A stretch of DNA of 7,527 bases, taken from positions 1-7,527 of the forward strand of contig JBIOYL010000259.1 in assembly GCA_044870185.1 (NCBI GenBank). The letters run 5' to 3'. Shown here one piece after another: positions 1 through 5,644 of this stretch. The translations under genes and the position numbers were made by a program. The notes under the pieces were generated by a model. The model saw only the letters and a list, made by a program, of their open reading frames with translations. It was not told where the DNA came from and did no database searches. The DNA comes from JBIOYL01 sp044870185 (GTDB lineage Bacteria; Actinomycetota; CALGFH01). The first letter of the stretch is position 1; every line of letters begins with the position of its first letter.

Positions 1-732
1 CCCGGCCGGCTCGACGCGGCGGACGGCGACGCGGGTGCGCACGGCGGCCCCGGCGGCGGCCAGCGCCTGCTCGGCCGGCTCGGCATGCACCCGGGCCAAG
101 GGCACGTCGGCGTGGCCGATGTCGGCCGCGTCGGCGTGGGTGAGCAGGCCGGTCTTGAAGGCCATGGCGGCCAGCCACAGCGACGCGTCGTCGGCGCGGG
201 CGTTGAGGGTGGCGACGCCGATCAGGTCCCACAGGGCAGCCACGGCCGCCGCGCTCTGGCCGGCCTCGTGCAGCCACGACCCGAAGGTGCGCTCGTCCAG
301 GTGCCCGTCGGCCAGCTCGAGCCCGCGCAGCCGCCAGCACGCCCGGGCCGCCCGCAGGCGGTCGCCCACCGACAGGTGCCGGTAGCCGGCCAGGCTCGCG
401 GCCAGATGGAAGGGGGCGGGCAGGCCGGTCCGGCGCAGGCGGGCGACGCGCCCGTCCGCGCCGACGACCGGCAGGTCGAGCCGGTGCTGCAGGGTGACGC
501 GCCGCTCGACGCCGAGCCGCCGCAGCAGCCAGCGGTAGGCCGAGCAGCAGCGCAGGAACACGTGCTGGCCGTTGTCGATCCACAGGCCGTCGCGCCGGAA
601 CGAGCCGGCCAGCCCGCCCAGGCGCGGGCCGGCCTCCAACAGCTCGACGCGGGCGCCGCCGTCGGCGCAGGCCAGGGCGGCGGTGAGCCCGGCCAGGCCG
701 CCGCCGACCACGACCACCTCCGGTGTGGTCAT
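1..732 (-). CDS. hpnE: Hydroxysqualene dehydroxylase HpnE, FAD-dependent (partial, C-terminus off window)
   Basis: The first 244 codons of a flavin-dependent amine-oxidase/phytoene-desaturase-type oxidoreductase are present; the gene leaves the window at base 1. The N-terminus is a Rossmann dinucleotide-binding fold: hydrophobic strand V6-V9, then GGGLAG (G10, G12, G15), with E33 ending strand two. It is followed by a second FAD-contacting stretch RLGGLAGSF and the family-typical segment NGQHVFLRCC. Known role of the family: reductive removal of the hydroxyl from hydroxysqualene, giving squalene, the last step of the HpnCDE route to hopanoids. Its ATG overlaps the TGA of hpnD (ATGA, bases 729-732), so it is probably translationally coupled as the third gene of the operon. 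The N-terminal motifs are shared with carotenoid desaturases, but its position directly after hpnC and hpnD makes HpnE by far the best call. Confidence 0.93.
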   Translation of the reverse strand, partial: MTTPEVVVVGGGLAGLTAALACADGGARVELLEAGPRLGGLAGSFRRDGLWIDNGQHVFLRCCSAYRWLLRRLGVERRVTLQHRLDLPVVGADGRVARLRRTGLPAPFHLAASLAGYRHLSVGDRLRAARACWRLRGLELADGHLDERTFGSWLHEAGQSAAAVAALWDLIGVATLNARADDASLWLAAMAFKTGLLTHADAADIGHADVPLARVHAEPAEQALAAAGAAVRTRVAVRRVEPAG

Positions 733-1664
733 GGCGCCGTCCCCGTCAGGCTCCTGGCCGCGATCCAGCCCTTCTCCCAGCCGGGCAGGCTGACCCGGCG
801 GTCCAGGACGGCACCGGGCTGCCGCTCGATGCGGTCGAGGATGTGCCGGTAGATGCCGGTCATGGCGGCCACGCAGGCGGCGCTGCGCCGGTCGAGCAGG
901 CCCAGCAGCGCGGCTCCGCGGGCAAAGCACCGGCGGGCCCGCCCCGCCTCGAAGGCGATCAACCGGTCGAAGGCGGCCCGGGGGCCGGCGCCCGGCACCC
1001 AGCCGAACGCCCGCATGTCCTCGGCGGGCAGGTAGACGCGGCCGCGGGCGAGGTCCTCGGCCACGTCGCGCAGGATGTTGGTGAGCTGCATGGCGAGGCC
1101 GAGGGTGTCGGCCAGCGCCGGGGCGGGCGCCGGGTCGCGGGCGCCGAACACGCCGACCGAGAGCCGCCCGACCGAGCCGGCCACGCAGCGGCAGTAGTGC
1201 TCCAGCTCGCCGAAGGTGTCGAAGCGCGTCCCGCGCACGTCCAGCTCGACCCCGTCGACCAGCTCGGCGAAGGCGCCGAGCGGGATCGGGAAGCGCCGCG
1301 CCGCGTCGGCCAGGGCGACCAGCACCGGGTCGTCACCCACCCGGCCGGGCGGGGCCGGGTCCACCTGGGGGCATGCCGGGTCCACCCCGGGCCGGGCCGG
1401 ATGCAGGTCTGCCGGGGGCCGGGCCAGGTCCGCCTGGAGCCGGGCCAGGTCCGCCCGGACCCGGGCCAGGCCATCGAGCCGCTCGCCGTCCGGCCGGCCG
1501 TCGTCGCCGATGTCGTCGATGCGGCGGGCGAGCGCGTAGATGGCGCACATGGCCCGGCGCTTGTCCCGCGGGAGCAGCGCGATGCCGTAGGAGAAGTTGA
1601 TGGCCTGCGTGTGGGTGATCTCCTGGCAGGTACGGTAGGCGGCCTCGACGTCCAGCGTACTCAC
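729..1664 (-). CDS. hpnD: Presqualene diphosphate synthase HpnD, with tandem-repeat insertion
   Basis: A 311-residue squalene/phytoene synthase family protein. Known role of HpnD: condensing two farnesyl diphosphates into presqualene diphosphate. Visible motifs are the substrate-clamping SYGIALLPRDKRR (26-37), the first aspartate-rich motif DDIGD (50-54), YCRCVAGSVG (157-166), and the second aspartate-rich motif DVAED (200-204) followed by RGRVYLP. The start is the GTG at 1664: an AAGG lies just upstream, the homologous region begins here, and the GTG overlaps the TGA of hpnC (GTGA). The open frame extends further upstream, but only as antisense-like shadow of hpnC. Odd: residues 66-107, between the first Asp-rich helix and DDPVLVALADA, are six 7-residue repeats that become Pro-rich. 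Usual family members have only a short loop there. The catalytic motifs are intact, so activity is expected. Assignment as HpnD rather than phytoene synthase rests on the hpnC and hpnE neighbours. Confidence 0.93.
   Translation of the reverse strand: MSTLDVEAAYRTCQEITHTQAINFSYGIALLPRDKRRAMCAIYALARRIDDIGDDGRPDGERLDGLARVRADLARLQADLARPPADLHPARPGVDPACPQVDPAPPGRVGDDPVLVALADAARRFPIPLGAFAELVDGVELDVRGTRFDTFGELEHYCRCVAGSVGRLSVGVFGARDPAPAPALADTLGLAMQLTNILRDVAEDLARGRVYLPAEDMRAFGWVPGAGPRAAFDRLIAFEAGRARRCFARGAALLGLLDRRSAACVAAMTGIYRHILDRIERQPGAVLDRRVSLPGWEKGWIAARSLTGTAP
1344..1469 (-). repeat. Six 21-bp (7-codon) degenerate tandem repeats inside hpnD
   Basis: Read on the minus strand, the stretch splits exactly into six in-frame 7-residue units: LARVRAD, LARLQAD, LARPPAD, LHPARPG, VDPACPQ, VDPAPPG. 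On the plus strand, two adjacent 21-base units starting GCCGGGCCAGGTCCGCC differ at one base, which indicates recent duplication at that end. The first two units could continue an alpha helix. The later ones are Pro-rich and should be a flexible loop. The array lies between the first Asp-rich motif and the next conserved helix of HpnD, i.e. in a surface loop of the squalene synthase fold (inferred from the family). Confidence 0.85.
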
Positions 1665-2527
1665 CTGCCTTGGATGAGGGTCCGGGCGAGGATGGGGGCC
1701 AGGCGGGCGCGGCCGGCGCGAGGTGCGGCGGCCAGCACCTCGTAGCCGCTGCGCCCGATCGCGTCCAGCGCGGCCCGGCCGCCGGCGACGAACCCGGCCA
1801 CGGCCAGCTTGGCCGGCCAGCCGACCAGGCGCACCAGCGGCGCGCCGCGGTCGAGCAGGACGCGGGCGCGTCCCACCTCGAACGCGATCAGCCGGCGCAG
1901 CGGGGCGTCCGACCGGTCGGCCAGCAGGTCGTCGTCGTGGCAGCCGAACCAGGCCAGGTCCTCCTGGGGGAGGTAGACCCGGCCGCGGCGGCGGTCCTCG
2001 GCGACGTCCTGGAGGTGCTCGGTGAGCTGCAGCCCGGTGCAGATCGCGTCGGACAGGGCGAAACGCTCGGGGGTGGCCAGGCCAAGCACGTACAGGACCA
2101 GGTGGCCGACCGGGTTGGCCGACAGCTCGCAGTAGGCGGCCAGGGCCGCGTAGGTGGCGTAGCGGGTGGTGGTCTGGTCCTGCCGGTTGGCCGCGACGAG
2201 CCGGCGGAACGGCTCGGGTGGGATGCCGGCGGCGCGCACGGTCGGCTGCAGCCGGGCCAGCAGCGGGTGGCGCGGCGTCGACGTCCACACGCGCTCCAGG
2301 TCGGCCTCGAGCAGGTCGAGCAGGACCAGCCGGTCGCCCGGGGCCTCGTCGCCGACGTCGTCGACCAGGCGCGCGAAGCCGTACAGGGCGAGCAGATCGC
2401 GCCGCAGCCGGGGCGGCAGCAGCAAGGGGGCGACCGGGAAGTTCTCGGCCGCGGCCTTGCCGAGCACCGCCTTCGGGCCGGGCAGCTCGAGGCCGGCCGC
2501 TGGCCGGGTCGCTTCGGGCACCATCAC
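1661..2527 (-). CDS. hpnC: Hydroxysqualene synthase HpnC
   Basis: A 288-residue squalene/phytoene synthase family protein (287 if the ATG at 2524 is used). Known role of HpnC: converting presqualene diphosphate to hydroxysqualene. Characteristic features are ENFPVAP near the N-terminus (28-34, typical of HpnC), the first Asp-rich motif DDVGDE (56-61), YCELSANPVGHLVL (132-145) and the second Asp-rich motif DVAED (174-178) followed by RRRGRVYLP. The start is the GTG at 2527 or the ATG directly after it. An AGGTG lies 8 bases before the GTG and 11 before the ATG, which slightly favours GTG; both give essentially the same protein. It is the first gene of the hpnCDE operon, and its TGA overlaps the GTG of hpnD by 4 bases. 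No frame damage and no missing motif are seen. Operon promoter: not identified with confidence. Confidence 0.94.
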   Translation of the reverse strand: MMVPEATRPAAGLELPGPKAVLGKAAAENFPVAPLLLPPRLRRDLLALYGFARLVDDVGDEAPGDRLVLLDLLEADLERVWTSTPRHPLLARLQPTVRAAGIPPEPFRRLVAANRQDQTTTRYATYAALAAYCELSANPVGHLVLYVLGLATPERFALSDAICTGLQLTEHLQDVAEDRRRGRVYLPQEDLAWFGCHDDDLLADRSDAPLRRLIAFEVGRARVLLDRGAPLVRLVGWPAKLAVAGFVAGGRAALDAIGRSGYEVLAAAPRAGRARLAPILARTLIQGR

Positions 2528-2772
2528 GCGCCGAGCACCTGGCTGCGGGCCGGGCGGCCGCGGTCCTGCCCGCAGCCCGATCTGGCCACCTCGTCACGTT
2601 CGAACACGGTCCTCATGGCGCATCCTCGACAGAGGAAACGGTTGCCTGGCGCACGGCCCCGCTGCCGCACCCGGGCGTCGACGCGTCGAGCCGGTCTCGC
2701 GCTTGCGGCCGACGGCGTTGGATTCTGCTCCCATGTCCCGCCTGCGCGCCAGCGGAAACCGTGGACGTCCAT
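2528..2772 (-). promoter_or_regulatory. Intergenic leader of the hpnCDE operon, promoter expected
   Basis: 245 bases between the stop of the glycosyltransferase-acyltransferase gene and the start of hpnC, both on the minus strand. The GC content is visibly lower at 2585-2770 than in the flanking genes, as expected for a promoter region. However, the minus strand contains no TAnnnT -10 hexamer here, so I cannot point to a promoter. Visible symmetric elements are a 10-bp palindrome TGGACGTCCA (2762-2771) right after the upstream gene's TAG, a 12-bp palindrome TCGACGCGTCGA (2678-2689), a small hairpin TCCTC-GACA-GAGGA (2623-2636), and the longer inverted repeat at 2541-2577. An open frame of 82 codons spans the stretch, but its third-position GC is clearly lower than that of the real genes. 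Confidence 0.4.
2541..2577 (-). repeat. Perfect 10-bp inverted repeat just before the hpnC ribosome binding site
   Basis: On the plus strand GGCTGCGGGC (2541-2550) is matched exactly by GCCCGCAGCC (2568-2577) across a 17-base GC-rich spacer. In the hpnC mRNA it would form a stable stem-loop ending immediately before the AGGTG ribosome binding site. That would suit either control of translation initiation or a DNA operator. A chance match is not negligible at this GC content. Confidence 0.55.
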
Positions 2773-5439
2773 CTACGTGCCGGTTATTCCGGTCAGCTCG
2801 GTCAGGGTGGCTTCGAGCGCCCGGGCGAGCACGTCGACGTCGGGCACGGCGTCCAGCGCGCCGGTGAGGCCGAAGCTCACCGTGTCGCCCAGCCGCATGA
2901 TGCCGACGGCCAGCCCGACCCCCTCGGCCAGGGGCAGGATCGGGTAGGCGTCGACGAGCCGCGCCCCGGCCAGGAACGGGCTGCCGCGGGGACCGTGGAT
3001 GCTGGACACGATGACGTTGAACCAGCGGCTCCGGTAGGCGAAGCGGGCAGCCAGCGCATGCAGCCCGGGCGGAGCCCACAGCCCGACCGCGTTCATCAGG
3101 AACGTGGCCGCCGCCGGCTGGTGTGCCGTCCGCCCGTTCAGGGCGGCGGTGGTCGCCGCGACCCGCTCGTCCGGCCGCATCGGCCCGACCGGCAGGTCGA
3201 CCGGGAGCGCGCCGGTCCAGTTGCCCCAGACGGCCGAGCGGCGCAGCCGCTGCCCGGAGGTCGGCACGATGGCGCGCAGCCGCTGCCCGGTGGTGTCCTC
3301 GCCACGTTCGCGCAGGAGCCGGTGCAGCGCTTCGGCGACGCCGGCCAGCACCACCTCGTTCAGCCCGCAGCCGAGCACCGAGGCGATGTGGCGCACCGAC
3401 GACCGGGGCGCCTTGGCCAGGGCCAGCCGGCGCGCCGCCCCGAACGGGCGGTTGAGCGAGCTTCGGGGTGCCGCGCCGGCGGCCACGAGCTCGCCGACGC
3501 CGCTGACGATCGCCGCGGCGCGGGCGAGGCCGGGCCCCGGCGCCGACAGCGTGCGCCACACGGCGCCGGTCACCGCCCGCAGCGGATCGCCGAACTGGGC
3601 GGCGAGCGCGTCGCCGAGCGTCGACCGCCCGCAGCGCGGCGGCGGCGTCTCGGGAGGTCCGGGCGGCGGGTCGAGCAGCATGGACAGCGCCTTGACGGCC
3701 GCCAGGCCGTCGGCCATGGCGTGGTGGAGCTTGAACAGGACCGCCACCTTGCCGTCGGCCAGGCCGCCGAGCAGGTCGATCTGCCACAGTGGCCTGGTCC
3801 GGTCGAGCGGCGTGGAGATCCGCTGCGCGACGAGCTCGAGCAGCTCGGCGGTGCCGCCGGGCGCCGGCACGACCGCCTCGCGGACGTGGTCGTCGAGGTC
3901 GACGGCGGTGGCGTCGACCCACCAGGGGCGGGTGAGGCCGAGCGGTGGCCGCGCGAGCCGCTGGGTGAGCCGGGGCAGCAGGTGCAGGCGGGCGGCCATG
4001 GTCGCGGCCAGCTCGGCCCGTCCGAGCGCGCCGCCCGGCCGGGTGGAGGGGTCGAGGATCGCCAGGCCGGCGACGTGCTGCTGCACCGCCGGTGTCTCGG
4101 TGTACAGGAAGAAGGCGTCCTGGGGACGGAGCAGCTCCACCGTCCGCCGAGGCGGGGCGACGCCAGGCCCCGCGCGGGCCAGCGGGCCCGGCCGGTCGCT
4201 GCCCTGCCGGTCGGGACGCGGGCCGTCGGCGCCCGGCCGGTCGAGGTGCGGGCCGCCGCTGGCGGCCAGCGCGGCCAGGGCGTCGAGGTCGTCCTCCAGG
4301 CGCCTGCCGGCCAGGTGGCGGGTGGCCATCGACTGCATGCCGGTGACGCGCACCGGGTCGGCGGCCAGCCCGGCCACGGCGGCGGCCAGCTCGGCGGTGT
4401 CGGCGCACACGAGCGCCAGGCCCGTCCGGGCCATCATGCCGGCGTTGGCCCGCCCATGGCCGGGGATGGGCTCGAACAGCACCAGCGGGCGGCCGGCGGC
4501 AAGCGCCTCGAGCGCCGTGACCCCGCCCGCGCTGGTCACCACGACGTCGCAGGCGGCCATGAGCCGGGGCATGATGGTGACGAACCCCAGCGGCACGAGC
4601 TGCTCGCGCGGCCGCCCGCCGGCCTCCAGCCGCGACCGCAGCGCCGCGTTGCGCCCGCAGACCGCGACGACCTGGACCCGCGCACCGCTTCCGACCAGCG
4701 CGGCCACGGCCCGTTCGAGCGCGCCGACCCCCCAGGCCCCCCCGGTGACCAGCGGGATGAAGGCGTCCTCGCGCAGGCCGAGCTCGCGCCTGGCCGTGCG
4801 GCGGTCGGCCGGCCGGAAGGCCGCGTCGACCGGCGGTGCGGCCACCCGGGCCGTGCCGTGAGCCCCGAGCCGGTCGAGGTCGCCGGCGGCCAGCTCGTGC
4901 ATGACCAGGTGCGCCTCGACCGACGGGTACACCCAGAACGGGTGCGGCGCGAAGTCGGTCACCCACGCGGCGGTGGGAATGCGCAGCCCGCGGACACGGC
5001 ACAGCCAGTCGAGCCCGGCCGAGCCCATCGGGTAGGTTGACACCACCAGGTCGGGCTGGACGGCGGCGATGCACGCGGCCAGGCGGCGGCCCGACCAGGC
5101 GCCGACCAGCCGCTTGCAGGCCCGGGCGAACCAGGGGTGGTGCCACAGCGCGTCGTAGAAGAACTGGTAGACGCCGGGCGCCTTGGCCAGCGTGAGCCGG
5201 TAGACCCGGCGGAAGCCGGACCCCACGCCCGGTCCCATCGTCTCGAGCGTGTCCACCCGCTCGACCAGGCAACCCGGCCAGGCGGCCTCGACCGCCGCGG
5301 CGATCGCCCGCGCGGCCGCGTTGTGTCCCTCGCCCATGTCCGCCGACACGATCAACAGCCGCCGGGGCGTGGCCGTCGCAGCTGCGGCGCGCGGGCCGGG
5401 CTCGGGGATGGGCATGGGGATGGGGATGGGGCTCGTCAT
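2773..5439 (-). CDS. Fusion protein: MGDG-synthase-like glycosyltransferase (GT28 type) + WS/DGAT O-acyltransferase
   Basis: An 888-residue single open frame with two enzyme domains. Residues 26-395 form a GT-B glycosyltransferase of the monogalactosyldiacylglycerol synthase/UgtP type. It has the N-terminal glycine loop SADMGEGHNAAA (32-43) and the C-terminal nucleotide-sugar site SAGGVTALEALAAG (303-316), followed by EPIPGHGRAN ending at N332. Residues 433-885 form a wax ester synthase/diacylglycerol acyltransferase. It has RPQDAFFLYTETP (438-450), the catalytic HHxxxDG motif (H572, H573, D577, G578), LNEVVLA (693-699) and a degenerate NVPGP region (808-817). A linker of D-R-P-G repeats joins them. 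Expected activities are glycosyl transfer from a UDP-sugar and acyl-CoA-dependent esterification, both on diacylglycerol-like or other hydrophobic alcohols at the inner membrane face (inferred from the families). There is no signal peptide. The start is the ATG at 5439, with a weak GGGA 6 bases upstream. Frame is continuous across the junction, and each domain is full length. Confidence 0.88.
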   Translation of the reverse strand: MTSPIPIPMPIPEPGPRAAAATATPRRLLIVSADMGEGHNAAARAIAAAVEAAWPGCLVERVDTLETMGPGVGSGFRRVYRLTLAKAPGVYQFFYDALWHHPWFARACKRLVGAWSGRRLAACIAAVQPDLVVSTYPMGSAGLDWLCRVRGLRIPTAAWVTDFAPHPFWVYPSVEAHLVMHELAAGDLDRLGAHGTARVAAPPVDAAFRPADRRTARRELGLREDAFIPLVTGGAWGVGALERAVAALVGSGARVQVVAVCGRNAALRSRLEAGGRPREQLVPLGFVTIMPRLMAACDVVVTSAGGVTALEALAAGRPLVLFEPIPGHGRANAGMMARTGLALVCADTAELAAAVAGLAADPVRVTGMQSMATRHLAGRRLEDDLDALAALAASGGPHLDRPGADGPRPDRQGSDRPGPLARAGPGVAPPRRTVELLRPQDAFFLYTETPAVQQHVAGLAILDPSTRPGGALGRAELAATMAARLHLLPRLTQRLARPPLGLTRPWWVDATAVDLDDHVREAVVPAPGGTAELLELVAQRISTPLDRTRPLWQIDLLGGLADGKVAVLFKLHHAMADGLAAVKALSMLLDPPPGPPETPPPRCGRSTLGDALAAQFGDPLRAVTGAVWRTLSAPGPGLARAAAIVSGVGELVAAGAAPRSSLNRPFGAARRLALAKAPRSSVRHIASVLGCGLNEVVLAGVAEALHRLLRERGEDTTGQRLRAIVPTSGQRLRRSAVWGNWTGALPVDLPVGPMRPDERVAATTAALNGRTAHQPAAATFLMNAVGLWAPPGLHALAARFAYRSRWFNVIVSSIHGPRGSPFLAGARLVDAYPILPLAEGVGLAVGIMRLGDTVSFGLTGALDAVPDVDVLARALEATLTELTGITGT
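4183..4242 (-). repeat. Four 15-bp (5-codon) tandem repeats encoding the interdomain linker
   Basis: The linker between glycosyltransferase and acyltransferase contains four in-frame 5-residue units at residues 400-419: DRPGA, DGPRP, DRQGS, DRPGP. At the DNA level, the plus-strand 13-mer GCCCGGCCGGTCG recurs exactly at 4186 and 4231, 45 bases (three units) apart, with degenerate copies at 4202 and 4217. The composition predicts a flexible, hydrophilic, disordered tether. Confidence 0.75.
5404..5431 (-). repeat. Hexanucleotide repeat at the N-terminal coding end of the fusion gene
   Basis: The plus strand reads GGGGAT, GGGCAT, GGGGAT, GGGGAT, GGGG: about four and a half 6-base units. On the coding strand this gives alternating Pro-Ile/Pro-Met (residues 4-12, PIPIPMPIP). 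Because the unit is two codons long, gain or loss of units changes length without shifting frame. The stretch lies in the disordered tail before the glycosyltransferase fold starts at about residue 26. Confidence 0.75.
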
Positions 5440-5644
5440 CTCGTGTCCCAGAGGTCGGGCGTTCTCGCCAGCCCGCAACGCTACCGCAGCGGCGGGCGGG
5501 GATGTGCGATCGCGGGCGCCGCCGCGGTGACCTGCGCGGGTGGCAGCAGCCAAGCATTGCGTTGCCGGCGCCGCGGAGAGTATCCCGGACGCAGCGGTGG
5601 CCGCCGCGCGGGCGGGCCGGCCGTGCGGTGCGAAGGAGGCGCTC
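5440..5644. promoter_or_regulatory. Divergent intergenic region between the fusion gene and the HtrA-like protease
   Basis: 205 bases separating two divergently transcribed genes, so it must hold promoters for both. For the minus strand, a TAGCGT hexamer (TAnnnT type; plus-strand ACGCTA at 5478-5483) lies about 40 bases before the ATG, without a clear -35. For the plus strand, the best pairing I can see is TTGCGT (5557-5562) with TATCCC (5581-5586) at an 18-base spacing, which is weak. There is no HAIR (CTTGAG/ACTCAAG) or CIRCE heat-shock operator. These promoter calls are tentative; the location of the control region is not. Confidence 0.4.
5633..5639 (+). promoter_or_regulatory. Strong ribosome binding site fixing the protease start
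   Basis: AAGGAGG, 5 bases before the ATG at 5645. It is a near-perfect complement to the 16S rRNA 3' end. It decides the start against the in-frame upstream GTG at 5540, which has no such signal and would put 35 atypical residues before the signal peptide. Confidence 0.9.

Noticed and set aside
1665..2597. Upstream extension of hpnD in the same frame to about 2597.
   Set aside because: The extra residues lie in a second frame across hpnC and show no family similarity. The GTG at 1664, overlapping the hpnC stop, is the natural start.
2524..2772. 82-codon minus-strand open frame filling the gap between the fusion gene and hpnC, starting right after the TAG and ending at the hpnC start.
   Set aside because: The tight fit is suggestive, but third-position GC is clearly lower than in the neighbours, there is no good ribosome binding site, the protein is Arg-rich low-complexity, and it matches no family I know. 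More likely leader and promoter DNA.
2218..5040. Very long plus-strand open frame (940 codons) opposite the fusion gene and hpnC.
   Set aside because: It is an antisense shadow created by high GC. The translation is Arg/Gly/Ala-rich without motifs, while the minus strand has clear catalytic motifs throughout.
5540..5644. Earlier in-frame GTG start for the protease.
   Set aside because: No ribosome binding site there, while an AAGGAGG stands 5 bases before the ATG at 5645. The extension would bury the signal peptide inside the protein.
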